NCBI GenBank assembly: GCA_002778785.1
Contig: PEZS01000001.1
Span: forward strand, 327,666 to 391,665
DNA: 64,000 bases
Source: Bdellovibrionales bacterium CG10_big_fil_rev_8_21_14_0_10_45_34
GTDB taxonomy: Bacteria; Bdellovibrionota; Bdellovibrionia; Bdellovibrionales; 1-14-0-10-45-34
Direction: 5' to 3'
Part shown: positions 34,234-44,100 of the stretch, piece after piece
Layout of the letters: each line of letters begins with the position of its first letter
How positions within the stretch are numbered: the stretch's first letter is position 1
Notes under the pieces: generated by a model
What the model saw: only the letters and a program-made list of their open reading frames with translations
Told to the model about the DNA's origin: nothing
Databases searched by the model: none
Position numbers and translations under genes: made by a program

Positions 34234-34658
34234 AGTCGCAACTTACTCCGTGTGCGCTTTATTTCGCCCCGCTGCTTTTTGGTGTCGACTCGCTTTTTTC
34301 GGCTTGCTTTAGTTGGTTTAGTTTTCTTACGGAGTTTTGGCACATAAAAGGCCTTTTCGAGCAGATTATTGAGCTTGGCTATACAGTCTGACTTGTTTCT
34401 CTCTTGGTCGCGAAATCGATCAGACTTGAGTACAAGTTCGCCGAGCTTGTTAATATGATGAGCAAGCTTTTCAGTAACAAGCATCTTTTGATCTTCATTC
34501 AGCTTCTCCGACAACGATGGCTCCCATCGGAGCTCAATTGCTGAGCTGACTTTGTTGACGTTCTGTCCGCCTGGCCCCCGACTTTTAATTGCTGAAAAGC
34601 GAACCTCCTTCAAAAACAAAGAAGCGTAGTCGGCTTTATGAGATTCTCGCAGTGCCAT
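34230..34658 (-). CDS. arfB: alternative ribosome-rescue peptidyl-tRNA hydrolase ArfB
   Basis: A 142-residue protein with the release-factor GGQ motif in SRGPGGQNVNK (about 27-35) and the basic C-terminal tail (KKTKPTKASRKKRVDTKK) that enters the empty mRNA channel of stalled ribosomes. Length matches E. coli YaeJ/ArfB (140). It frees nascent chains from non-stop ribosomes. Its 5' end is divergent from uup. Confidence 0.93.
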   Translation of the reverse strand: MALRESHKADYASLFLKEVRFSAIKSRGPGGQNVNKVSSAIELRWEPSLSEKLNEDQKMLVTEKLAHHINKLGELVLKSDRFRDQERNKSDCIAKLNNLLEKAFYVPKLRKKTKPTKASRKKRVDTKKQRGEIKRTRSKLRL

Positions 34659-34734
34659 TATGAGAGATTAACATATCTCGGTCGTTCAAAATAGTAGACC
34701 TAAGCCCACTTGCTGATGTAGGAGATGAGTTATT

Positions 34735-36600
34735 GTGTCCATTCTTGTCTCGGTTAACAACATTTCCCATGCCTTTTCTGCGCGAGCTCTCTTTGAAGAG
34801 TTGAGCTTTGGCATCTTTGAAAGGCAGAAAGTTGGGTTGTTGGGACCAAACGGATCGGGCAAATCCACTCTTCTTAAGATCTTAGAAGGAGTAGAGACTC
34901 CTAGTTCTGGTTCTGTGTCTACGAAGAAGGGGGTTCGAATTCATAGGGTAGAGCAGAACTCCCATTTTTCGAAAGAGGAATCGGTTCACGATTTTTTACT
35001 GCGCAACCTTGAAAGCATTGATCCACTAGAGGCCTTTTCGAAGACGCAAATCTGGTTAGGAATCGGAGGCTTTGAAGATACCAATGCATCTGTAAAGACT
35101 CTTTCTGGGGGTTGGAGTAAAAGGCTTCAATTGTGTTTAGCCTTGGCCTCTGATTCAGAACTGATCCTGTTAGATGAACCTACAAACCATATGGATTGGG
35201 AGGGCATCCTTTGGTTCGAAACGCAGATGGCTCGCTTTGGCGGATCCTTTGTGCTTGTTAGTCACGATCGCAGCGTGCTTAACAATCTTTGCTCGAAAAT
35301 GGTCGAACTTAACCCCGCATTTGAGAATGGAATACTCAGCTTCGACGGTAACTACGACCGGTATCTTGAACAGCGAGAGCGCTATCTAAGCGAGCAAGGG
35401 AAATTAGAAGACAAGATGACCAATAAAGCCAAAAGAGAACTCGAATGGTTAAGAGCTGGTGTTAAAGCGCGTACTACTAAGAGTCAGAGTCGCTCTAATG
35501 AGGCCTTCGAACTTTTGAACAATCTTGATGAACTGAAAAGTCGTAATCGACTAGCCACCCGAAAGATTCAGCTGGACGTACAAGATACAAAGCGGCAGAG
35601 CAGAAAACTTATTGAACTTAAAGACGTGGATGTAGGCTATGGCGAAAAACCATTGATCGAGAAGATTAATATTACCTTTGGTCCGAGAACTTGCGTAGGC
35701 ATTTTAGGGTTTAATGGATCAGGAAAAACCAGTCTCATAAAAGTGATTACTGGAGAACTACAGCCAATGAGGGGGAGCGTATTCCGTGCAGAGAGTCTAA
35801 AGATTCTCTCTATAGATCAAAAGAGAGAAAGTTTGCCCCTTGGAAGTACCATTTGGAATTTTCTTGCAGACGGATCCGACCATGTCGTGTTTAGAGATAA
35901 ATCAGTTCACGTTGCCTCATATGCCAGTCGCTTTTTGTTTGAGTCTGACAAACTTCAAAGGAAAATCGAATCTCTCTCTGGGGGCGAAAGAGCCAGGCTG
36001 GCTCTTGCAAAGCAGCTGCTTATGCCCGCCGATGCCATTGTACTTGATGAGCCAACCAATGATCTAGATATTGAAAGTATTGAAATGCTCGAAGAGCAAT
36101 TGAGTCTTTTCGAAGGGCTATTGATTCTGATCTCTCACGATAGGTATTTCCTGTCGAGAATGTGTAATACGTTTTTAGGTATAGACGGACATGGCGCTTG
36201 GAATACCTTTGCTGAGACTAATCAGTGGGTAAAGCAGCTGCAGAAAACTTCGCGGCGCCCTAGTGAATTGACTAAAAAAAGTGGCTTAGCCTCTAATAGT
36301 TCTACAGAATTAGTGAGCGAACTTAAGGCTAAAGAGAATTTTTCTAAAGCTAGTTTAACTGGTGTTGATTTGCCGTCTAAAACGATGAGGACGTCTTACA
36401 AAGATAAAAGATTTTTAGAGACAGTAGAGAGTGAAATTGAAATAGCAGAGCGAGAATTGGCTTTAGCACAAAAAGATCTCGAGAATGCAGACATTCTGGC
36501 AGATCATGAAAAAATGCAGAAAGTGTTAGACAAAATTGGAGTACTTCAAAACAAAGTAGATGCACTTTATGAAAGATGGTCGAGCCTTGAAAAGACCTAG
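34735..36600 (+). CDS. uup: ABC-F ATPase, Uup type
   Basis: A 621-residue soluble protein with two ABC domains: Walker A GPNGSGKST (about 36-44) and GFNGSGKTS (about 325); signatures LSGGWSKR and LSGGERAR; Walker B LILLDEPTNHMD and IVLDEPTNDLD. The interdomain linker (KRELEWLRAGVKARTTKSQ) and C-terminal coiled coil (about 560-618) are those of Uup, which acts on ribosomes and on branched DNA. GTG start with AGGAGATGA upstream. Its end overlaps the convergent GNAT gene by four bases. Confidence 0.92.
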   Translation: MSILVSVNNISHAFSARALFEELSFGIFERQKVGLLGPNGSGKSTLLKILEGVETPSSGSVSTKKGVRIHRVEQNSHFSKEESVHDFLLRNLESIDPLEAFSKTQIWLGIGGFEDTNASVKTLSGGWSKRLQLCLALASDSELILLDEPTNHMDWEGILWFETQMARFGGSFVLVSHDRSVLNNLCSKMVELNPAFENGILSFDGNYDRYLEQRERYLSEQGKLEDKMTNKAKRELEWLRAGVKARTTKSQSRSNEAFELLNNLDELKSRNRLATRKIQLDVQDTKRQSRKLIELKDVDVGYGEKPLIEKINITFGPRTCVGILGFNGSGKTSLIKVITGELQPMRGSVFRAESLKILSIDQKRESLPLGSTIWNFLADGSDHVVFRDKSVHVASYASRFLFESDKLQRKIESLSGGERARLALAKQLLMPADAIVLDEPTNDLDIESIEMLEEQLSLFEGLLILISHDRYFLSRMCNTFLGIDGHGAWNTFAETNQWVKQLQKTSRRPSELTKKSGLASNSSTELVSELKAKENFSKASLTGVDLPSKTMRTSYKDKRFLETVESEIEIAERELALAQKDLENADILADHEKMQKVLDKIGVLQNKVDALYERWSSLEKT

Positions 36601-37082
36601 TCTGTAGGTTGGAGCCGATAAATCATCGCTACATGCGGCCCGTGTTTGGGATCTTCGAATTCGGGGCCAAAGGCAACAAAGCCACATTTTTCATAAAAGG
36701 GTATAGCCACCTTTCGGGCGTAACACCAAATTCGCGTGTAACCGCCAGTTGTTCCCCGAGTTATGCAATCTTCCACAAGGCGACGCCCGACATTCGCACC
36801 CCGTTCGCCCGTTCTGACGGCCATCCCTCGAAGCCGTAAGTCGCTATCAATGGGATCTTTCGGGAATGGGACTGGATGAAGTGATACGATACCAACAACT
36901 TCCTGTGTCGCAGAATCTTCGGCCACCAAAAAAATCGACCCAAGCAGTGAATCTTCATCAAAGACGCAATCCTTTGGTGGGGCGCCATTCCTTAAGACAG
37001 CTGATCTCAAAGGGAGCAGCTCCTCGGCTCTTGCAGATCTTATCGCGTATTTTTTTATGCTCATACTTTCAATCGCCTTCAT
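36597..37082 (-). CDS. GNAT-family acetyltransferase
   Basis: A 161-residue N-acetyltransferase. The acetyl-CoA pyrophosphate loop is RGANVGRRLVED (about 98), preceded by strand LRLRGMAVR, and the C-terminal FYEKCGFVAFG motif is typical. An internal ATG at codon 7 is an alternative start. Substrate is unknown. Convergent with uup. Confidence 0.85.
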   Translation of the reverse strand: MKAIESMSIKKYAIRSARAEELLPLRSAVLRNGAPPKDCVFDEDSLLGSIFLVAEDSATQEVVGIVSLHPVPFPKDPIDSDLRLRGMAVRTGERGANVGRRLVEDCITRGTTGGYTRIWCYARKVAIPFYEKCGFVAFGPEFEDPKHGPHVAMIYRLQPTD

Positions 37083-37271
37083 TTATGTCGATCGCTCGAA
37101 GCACTATCCTCAGAGCTAATAGCATGAGTTGCGGGATCAAGGACAGCATTCTTTCAGATGCAGTGGGGTAGAGTGAATTTATGCCCCAAAAGTAGTGAGG
37201 AGCTTTCAAGTTGGAGGATGTGGCGCTGGCATCAGTGCTGTGGGAGAGCCCGATTCGGAATGCCTTTTTTG

Positions 37272-37287
37272 TGGCATCTTGCTTGCA
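37272..37287 (+). promoter_or_regulatory. candidate sigma-54 promoter of csbD-like gene
   Basis: TGGCATC-TTGC-TTGCA closely matches the -24/-12 consensus, with a perfect TTGCA and GG/GC spacing, and lies 32 bases before the start codon. Expected transcription start is near 37299. Confidence 0.6.
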
Positions 37288-37319
37288 CAAGTAGGGAGTA
37301 ACTACAAAGGAGAAAGAAG

Positions 37320-37661
37320 ATGGAAAATCAATTCGTAAGCGGAAACTGGCAACGACTCAAAGGCAAAGTGAGAAAGCTTTGGGGCAACATCACAGACGAT
37401 GATTTAGAAAGAACCCAAGGAAACATCGATGAAATCAGCGGCGTTATCCAAAGAAAGTATGGTGTTAAAAAGGATGAAATCAAAACAGAGCTGGAGACTA
37501 TGGTTGGAAATTTAGAAATTTCCAGCGAGGAAAAATCGACTGAAACATTGTCAGCGGGAGCGCAAGGTACCGAGGCAGACCGCAAAGAGAAGCTAGAGAA
37601 AGACAAACTGGAGAGGCAGAAGTTACATCGAATTCGACAGACTGATGTTGACATATTCTAA
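37320..37661 (+). CDS. CsbD-family stress protein
   Basis: A 113-residue protein. Residues 1-60 match CsbD (GNWQRLKGKVRKLWGNITDDDL, then the DEISGVIQRKYG repeat). CsbD proteins are abundant stress-induced proteins of unclear function. The C-terminal half is a Lys/Glu-rich extension, longer than the usual 60-70 residues. AAGGAG precedes the ATG, with a sigma-54-like promoter upstream. Confidence 0.88.
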   Translation: MENQFVSGNWQRLKGKVRKLWGNITDDDLERTQGNIDEISGVIQRKYGVKKDEIKTELETMVGNLEISSEEKSTETLSAGAQGTEADRKEKLEKDKLERQKLHRIRQTDVDIF

Positions 37662-37673
37662 CATGAAAATTAG

Positions 37674-37812
37674 GAAAGACCGCAACCCACCCCTGCTTCG
37701 AACTCACTGTTAAAGAGAGAAACACCGTTAAACTGTGTTAAAAAGAGAAGCTCTAGTAAAAAAAGAAAGACCGACCAACTCCATCCTTGCTCCGAACTCA
37801 CTGTTAAAGGAG
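37674..37812. repeat. imperfect direct repeat, two copies of about 47 bp
   Basis: Copies at 37674-37719 and 37765-37812 both begin GAAAGACCG and end with CGAACTCACTGTTAAAG. The final 19 bases differ at one position. They lie in the gene-free gap after csbD. Overlapping minus-strand frames here are repeat-derived and not credible genes. Confidence 0.7.
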
Positions 37813-37908
37813 ATATCCGGGAATAAAAGGTAACGAGATTGATCGGCCAACATTTTTCTTGTTTCTTGCGCAAGCGACATCACGGGTTCGTGCGTCTTTT
37901 GCTTACGC

Positions 37909-37948
37909 ACTTATGAGTATAAGTGCGTATCCACTTATACTCATAAGT
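37909..37948. terminator. 17-bp perfect hairpin at end of beta-barrel gene
   Basis: ACTTATGAGTATAAGTG and its exact complement around CGTATC. The right arm includes the last codons and stop of the beta-barrel gene. No U-run follows on either strand, so it could be a stability hairpin, a rho-assisted end, or a DNA-binding site. Confidence 0.5.
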
Positions 37949-38585
37949 CGATTTTCACACCTGCGAGCCCTGCTAATTGACTGAGGCTGCTAGAGTTATC
38001 TTCGTTAAAAGGGTATGAGTATCTACCTTCTATAAAGAATCCAGTCTTGTCTGAGATTGCAAGGTTAAGCGTTGCGGCCAAGTCTGCTCCTAGGGTCACC
38101 GTGTCATCAGCCGGTGTATCAATGCTTGCCTGGAAGGGTCCTGCTTCGCCGGAAGTTCGAGTGTCGCCGACTCTGAATGATGCATAGGGGCCGACTCCTA
38201 ATGAGAAAAAATCTGTTGCCCAAAACCGCGCGAGCACAGGCACATGTAAGCGCACAGTTTCTTGGACTACTCGAAAGCCATCTCTTCCCCAGTCATATTG
38301 CTTGTTTGTAAGAAGAGCTCCTGTTTCGATACCGAACCAATCCTGAATATTTGCCTCCACCAAAACGCCTCCTCCTAGTCCTACTTCGTCCCTGAATTGG
38401 CTACGCTCGATGTTTTGCACTTTATTGTTTACCATGGCTGCTATCGAGACAATGAGCGAGCCATCCCGGTCTCTTCGGTTTTCAATTTGTCGCTCTCGCA
38501 CGCTTCGGCCGCTTTGAGCAAAGACTGCGCTCACTGCGAGTGTAATTGCGAAAATTGTAAGGAAAGAATTAATACATGATTTCAT
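37941..38585 (-). CDS. outer-membrane beta-barrel protein
   Basis: A 214-residue protein with a signal peptide ending AVFAQ (about 23). Alternating amphipathic strands are typical of small barrels (WFGIETGALLTNKQYDW, VRLHVPVLARFWA, FFSLGVGPYASFRVG, FFIEGRYSYPF), ending in a strand AGLAGVKIDL. It fits the Omp beta-barrel (PF13568-like) group. It is the downstream member of a minus-strand group with a lipoprotein and a DUF1328 protein. Confidence 0.82.
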   Translation of the reverse strand: MKSCINSFLTIFAITLAVSAVFAQSGRSVRERQIENRRDRDGSLIVSIAAMVNNKVQNIERSQFRDEVGLGGGVLVEANIQDWFGIETGALLTNKQYDWGRDGFRVVQETVRLHVPVLARFWATDFFSLGVGPYASFRVGDTRTSGEAGPFQASIDTPADDTVTLGADLAATLNLAISDKTGFFIEGRYSYPFNEDNSSSLSQLAGLAGVKIDL

Positions 38586-38634
38586 TTTGATACCTCGTTA
38601 TGTTTGTTTAAAAACAAACTAGTTTGTAGTTTCA

Positions 38635-39051
38635 TTACCGATAAAAAGTTCTAGCAGTTGAATACTTGCTCTCAAGCACATTGAAAGTTGTTTGGAATTC
38701 GGCTTTTTCGTCGACCCATTTATCAGCGCCTGTGCCTCTAAGTTCAGCAAGCTCCTCTCTTACTTCGCGAGCTGCCTCTTGAGCCTCAGTTGTGGCCTCC
38801 GTTGCGTCTGACGCGTCAACACCTGGTCTGACGGGTGAGGCTTTGAGTTGACTCAGATTTCGTTCAATATCCTGCAGGCGTGTTTGGGTTTTCTTTAAGT
38901 AGTCTGTCTTGGCTTCGTTCCAGTCAGGGTTCGTCATTCCAAGAGTCTCTTTCACCTCTTGATTTGCTTTAGCTCTGTCAAAGCTAGAGCATGAACACAA
39001 GAGAAGAGCGACAAATGCCGCAAATATCATTCTTGGTTTTATTACTTTCAC
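38635..39051 (-). CDS. small lipoprotein, helical
   Basis: A 138-residue protein; GTG start behind AAGGAG. Signal peptide with lipobox LCSC (about 18-21), then a charged, mostly helical region with heptad-like patterns (LKKTQTRLQDIERNLSQL, EAAREVREELAEL). An Lpp-like or periplasmic coiled-coil role is possible. It lies between the DUF1328 and beta-barrel genes. Confidence 0.72.
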   Translation of the reverse strand: MKVIKPRMIFAAFVALLLCSCSSFDRAKANQEVKETLGMTNPDWNEAKTDYLKKTQTRLQDIERNLSQLKASPVRPGVDASDATEATTEAQEAAREVREELAELRGTGADKWVDEKAEFQTTFNVLESKYSTARTFYR

Positions 39052-39093
39052 AAAAATTCTCCTTTTTAAAAGTTTTTACTGTTCACGATTAAC

Positions 39094-39276
39094 TTAGGGT
39101 AATCGCTTTGTTCGCTGCTGCGAAAAAAGATTTACGACAAGGCTAAGAGCCGAAAGTATGAGAAACACCACAAGTAGTGTTTTGCCAATTTCTGCAGATA
39201 AGCCTGCGAATCCAGTTGCTCCGAAGATGAGCGAGACAAGGGCTAGTACGAAAAAGATTATTGCTGCTCGTAACAC
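39094..39276 (-). CDS. DUF1328-family small membrane protein
   Basis: A 60-residue protein with two membrane segments and the family pattern AAIIFFVLALVSLIFGATGF then FLILSALSLVVNLF. Members (YtjA-like) are small inner-membrane proteins of unknown role, often near CsbD-type stress genes, as here. A ribosome-binding site (AAAAGGAG) precedes it. Confidence 0.9.
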   Translation of the reverse strand: MLRAAIIFFVLALVSLIFGATGFAGLSAEIGKTLLVVFLILSALSLVVNLFSQQRTKRLP

Positions 39277-39720
39277 GGGTAAACTCCTTTTAAATAGTTA
39301 TTGGTTTCGTTGGTTTGACACAAAAAATTCAAAAAATACTCCTTTGTATTTGATACTAAGGCGTTCCAGTACCGAGAACGCGATCTAAGTAAAACTACAC
39401 ATGTTCGTTAACTGCAATGGCAATGCCATGGTTCATGAAGGCTCAGTGGGCTGCTAATCAGTCAAAACGCTGCTGCAGATCTTTACAAAGAGGCACTGAA
39501 AGAGGCGCGGGGTAATCTGCCTCGGTTGTTTTCACTGGTATAGGTTCGGAGCACAGATAGGTTGCACTGGTCTTATCGACGATGTTAGTTCGCGCCTTTA
39601 GTGTGCAGAATGCTGGTGGGCAGGTAAGGGCTCTTGAAAACTATTCAGGCGTCACTGATGTTTTCGTTTTATGAGCAATAATATTTGCTTGGGCGAAACT
39701 ATTGGGCATCAAAAGAGGGT
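39277..39720. other. gap without a recognisable gene
   Basis: About 440 bases between divergent genes. It carries AT-rich sequence near the DUF1328 start and a long stretch with no coding or structured-RNA signal that I recognise. Confidence 0.4.
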
Positions 39721-40962
39721 ATGAAGAAATTAAAGCTAATCGGATGCAATTGGGTTTTAGTTGCTACATTTGCACATTTGGCCGTGGCTGCGTCGGGTGC
39801 GACATCTGGTGAGTCCATTGTTCGAGGGCCACCTGCCGACACCAAAATCGAAGACGGCAGGCAATTTGGATTCGACGTGGGCGAAGCTTGTGCCTTGTTG
39901 ATGTCAGTCCCAGGTACTCAGTTCTCGCGGTTCTTAACATTTCGACTGCGATATCTCTCCAACCAATCTAGTACAAGTGACGAGCAATTGCTTTTGAATT
40001 TCGTTGAGAATCTTTTTCGGAATAAAATAAGGGAGATCTTTTCGGCCGAGCGACCCTCCCGAAGCAGTGTTTCCATCGAAGAATTTTCACAAAATAACAA
40101 CTTCAAGGGCCGAACCTCAAAAAACATTAATGACTATTTCAACTTTAGTATTGAAAGATCGCTCAGTCGAGATGAGAAGCTTAGGCGAAGTACATATGAT
40201 GCTTTGTTAAGTAGCCCGCTCACAATAGAATATTTGGGGGCGTGGAAGCTTAGTCCTCATGGTTTGATTGCAAGCAGAACATTTCAAGGTTTCAATCCGA
40301 AAATCTACTTGGAATTTGGTGTGGCCTCCTTAATCAAAGGAGAGAATGTTTTTTTCTCTGTGCTAGTTGATCCAGTTTATGGCAAGGATATGGTTTTAGA
40401 GACAGAGATTCTCAGCCCTAACCACATTCGCGATTTCACCATTGTTAATATTCGTGAAACCGCGCGACGTCCAGTTAAGGGTGATGCGATTGATAGAATC
40501 CCCGTGGATGCTCCTGAGGTCGTCTACCGTTTGCATGCGGAGAGCTTGGAGGGCGCGAAAATTTTTAGCCAGGCGCCGAACAGGTTGATTGTTTTAGACA
40601 GACCGCTTTCGCAATCTCAAATTACCGAGATGTCGGTAGCAGAGCTGAACTGGGACACAGAGAGGAGGCTGGCATCTCATCGTGATTCCAACGATCCGTT
40701 AAGTGAACTGTTGAGGTTTCGTTTGGTTCTGAATGATGATCAGATATTTAAAATCGACTTCGCCTTGCCTCCTGTGGGTGGAAGCGACACCGTGAAGCAC
40801 TTCGAGAGAGTGTATTCTTTGGGGCTGTGGCGCAGGATACGTATTCGGGTCCAGTGGAGTGTAGTGACCGATTCTTTTGAGCTAGTAGTTTTATCTGAAT
40901 ACCGCTGGCCGGGACTTCGTGCGCCCAATGCGATATGGAGAGGCGAATTCAGAGCTGAGTGA
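39721..40962 (+). CDS. exported hypothetical protein
   Basis: About 413 residues from the ATG at 39721 (after AGAGGGT), which exposes a signal peptide (MKKLKLIGCNWVLVATFAHL then AVAASGA). The mature part is mixed alpha/beta with no recognised motif. It stands alone upstream of dnaE2. Family unknown. Confidence 0.65.
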   Translation: MKKLKLIGCNWVLVATFAHLAVAASGATSGESIVRGPPADTKIEDGRQFGFDVGEACALLMSVPGTQFSRFLTFRLRYLSNQSSTSDEQLLLNFVENLFRNKIREIFSAERPSRSSVSIEEFSQNNNFKGRTSKNINDYFNFSIERSLSRDEKLRRSTYDALLSSPLTIEYLGAWKLSPHGLIASRTFQGFNPKIYLEFGVASLIKGENVFFSVLVDPVYGKDMVLETEILSPNHIRDFTIVNIRETARRPVKGDAIDRIPVDAPEVVYRLHAESLEGAKIFSQAPNRLIVLDRPLSQSQITEMSVAELNWDTERRLASHRDSNDPLSELLRFRLVLNDDQIFKIDFALPPVGGSDTVKHFERVYSLGLWRRIRIRVQWSVVTDSFELVVLSEYRWPGLRAPNAIWRGEFRAE

Positions 40963-41158
40963 GTGGGTCTTCCGAGGACATTTCTAATTGCGTTTCGCCA
41001 AGCTTGACCTACGCATAACATACGCATATGATAATTACCAATAACTAAGTTTGCATGCACTGAGAACACTATAAGCCTGCTCTGATCACTGGGAATTCAG
41101 CCAGAATGGAAAGATGGGCCCAAGGTTAGTCTAAATAAGTAAAATAAGGGGGCGTCCT

Positions 41159-44100
41159 ATGGGTGAGTTTAAATTCGTAGAGCTTTTAGCAAAGACGCAT
41201 TATTCTTTTTTAGAGGGAGCAAGTTTTCCTCATGAAATGGTAGAGAGAGCCTTGGCTCTGAATTATTTGGGATTGGGAATTGCTGATCGAAATGGTGTTT
41301 ATGGTGCACCTAAGGCATGGCTAGCAAAAAAGGCAACTTCTGAATTTAAGCTGATTATAGGTTCAGAAGTGAGTATCTGCCCGCATGATTTGAATCTTAA
41401 GGTTGCAGATGAAAATACCCTTGTTAAAAATTTCTTAAAGGTCCATTTAATTCCGTTAAATAAAACTTCTTATGGTTGGATGTGCAGGCTTTTAACTGCA
41501 GTGCATGCTAATAAAGAGAAGGGGATGGGGCACTTGAGCTGGCAAGAGTGGTCTGATTGGTTATCGGATCCTCGTGCGAAAAATGTGTATTTTGTACCGA
41601 GGGTTTATGATGAGGGTTTTGAAGTCACCCGACTTTGGACAATGAAAGAACTAGAAATCTTTGCTGACACCTCCTTGCCCACAGCTCTTGCGCTCACTTA
41701 CTTTTTTGATGGAAGAGACAAAAAGAGATTTTCGAGTATTCAAAGAATTCAGAGTAAGTATGAATTCCCTTTGCTGGCCAGCAATCAACCTCTTTATCAT
41801 GTGGAGTCTCGTATAAAGCTTCAAAATCTGCTCCATGCTACTCGCGAAAATCTATCTGTGGAGCAAATGGGAGTGAGGCTTTTGTCTTCAACAGAGAGAT
41901 ACTTAAAGCCACTTGATACAATTAGTAGAATCTATCGAGATTTTCCTGAGGCCGCTCATAAGTCTTATCAAATTTTCTCAGAGTACAACTTTGATCTTTC
42001 AGAGCTGAGGTACCAATATCCGACCGAGTGGATACCTAAGGGGCATACAGCACAAAGTTATCTGCGGGTTCTCATCACAGAGGGATGTCAGTTTCGGTAC
42101 AGAGACGGCGTGCCTGAAAAAGTAGAGAAGCAAATAGCCCATGAACTGCAGCTTATTGAAGAACTCAATTTTGCCGACTATTTTCTAACAATTTGGGACA
42201 TCGTAAAGTTTGCACGCAGTAGAGGAATTTTGTGTCAGGGCCGGGGCTCTGCTGCCAACTCAATCATTTGTTATGTATTACAGATTACATCTGTTGATCC
42301 CGTTTTGATGGATCTTCTTTTCGAACGTTTTTTGTCAGCAGAAAGGGGTGAACCACCCGATATTGATGTCGATTTTGAACATGAGCGGCGCGAGGAAGTG
42401 ATTCAGTATGTTTACGAAAGATATGGGCGCGATAGGGCTGCGATGGTGAGTGCCGTGATCACGTATCGTAGTAAGTCAGCTTTAAGAGATGTGGCGAAGG
42501 GGCTTGGCTGGAGCGAAGGCGTATGGACAAGAAAAGAATCAAAGCAGTTGAGTAGAGAGTTAGGAAGAGAAAGAGAAGAAGAGAAAAAGAATGAAAGAAA
42601 AAGAGAGAATGGCGATACAGAAAAAGAGAGCGGGAAAGAAGACAGAAAAGAAAAAGTACAAAGTTTGAATTTAACAGAAGACCAATATGAATCCTCTCAG
42701 AAACTAATTGCAGAATTAAAAGGCTTTCCACGGCATTTATCAATTCACAGTGGTGGATTTTGTTTGTCTCATGAGCCGATTGTTGAAATGGTTCCGGTAG
42801 AGCCGGCAAGAATGCCCGGGCGAACAATTCTTCAGTGGGATAAGTATGACTTAGATGCTTTAGGTCTTGTAAAAGTAGATTTGCTCTCATTAGGAATGCT
42901 CACGGCGATTCGCAAAACAATGGATCTATTGGGAATTTCCGAGATGGCAGATATTCCTTCAGAAGATCCTAAAACCTACGAAATGATTCAGAAGGCAGAT
43001 ACAATTGGGGTTTTTCAAATTGAGTCCAGAGCTCAAATGGGAATGCTAGGTCGTCTGCAGCCAAAGTGCTTTTATGATCTCGTCATTCAAGTGGCTATTG
43101 TTAGACCTGGCCCAATTGTCGGAAAAATGGTTCACCCTTATCTTAAAAGACGAAGAGGGCTTGAACCAGTTAAGTATTACCATCCCAAGCTAAAGAAGAT
43201 ATTGGGTAAAACTTTAGGTGTACCTTTGTTTCAAGAACAAGTCATGAAGATGGCTATTGAATTAGCAGGTTTTTCACCGGGTGAGGCAGATCGACTTCGA
43301 AAGGCTATAGGGGCTTGGCGCTCAAGTGGAACCATCGAAGAAATGGGGCAAAAACTGATGAAGGGGCTTTTAGCTCAAGGTTTGCCGCTAGAGTTTGTAG
43401 AGAGGATTTTTTCTCAGATCAAAGGATTTGCCGAGTATGGGTTTCCAGAGTCACATGCAGCATCATTTGCACTGATTGCCTATGCTTCGTGTTACTTGAA
43501 GTGCCATCACCCGGAGGCTTTTCTTTGTAGTTTAATCAACTCTCAGCCGATGGGCTTTTATTCGGTGCATAGCCTTGTTGAAGATGCCAAGAGAAAGGGC
43601 ATTGCTGTATTAGCAGTCGATCCTAATTTTTCAGATTGGGATTGCAAGTTAGAAGTTGCTACCGATGAAGTTCGGATTCAGGTGAGCTCGACCGCAAACT
43701 CGGCGTCGAAGTTTGCTATTCGCTTGGGGTTTCGCATTTTAAGAAATGTTTCTAGGTCGGAGATCGACAACTTGTTAGAGGAACGAAAAAAGAGCGGGGA
43801 GTTTAAAAGCTTTTCTGACTTTTTAAAACGATGTCCGATTAGGCCGCAAGCCCTGGAAGTTATGTGCTTAAGTGGTGTTTTTGAAACGTTTCATGTGAGC
43901 CGTAGAGAGGCCCTCTGGCGAAATTTAGAGTTTCAGATTTTTGCTCGAGGGGGCCTGGGGGCTCAAACCAATCTTTTCTTTGAAGCGAGTCACCTGACCT
44001 TAGGGTCAAGTAGCCAACTTTTGAAATGCAAAGGTCGAATCTTTAAGCCCATGACTCAAGCCGAAGAGATGCAAAAAGACTTTCATGGCATGGGCCTCAC

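Noticed and set aside
37498-37910. Three overlapping minus-strand frames in the csbD gap
   Set aside because: They arise from the direct repeats and from antisense csbD; no start signals.
42459-42890. 143-residue minus-strand frame in dnaE2
   Set aside because: Leu/Ser/Phe-rich antisense of the purine-rich tract; not a gene.
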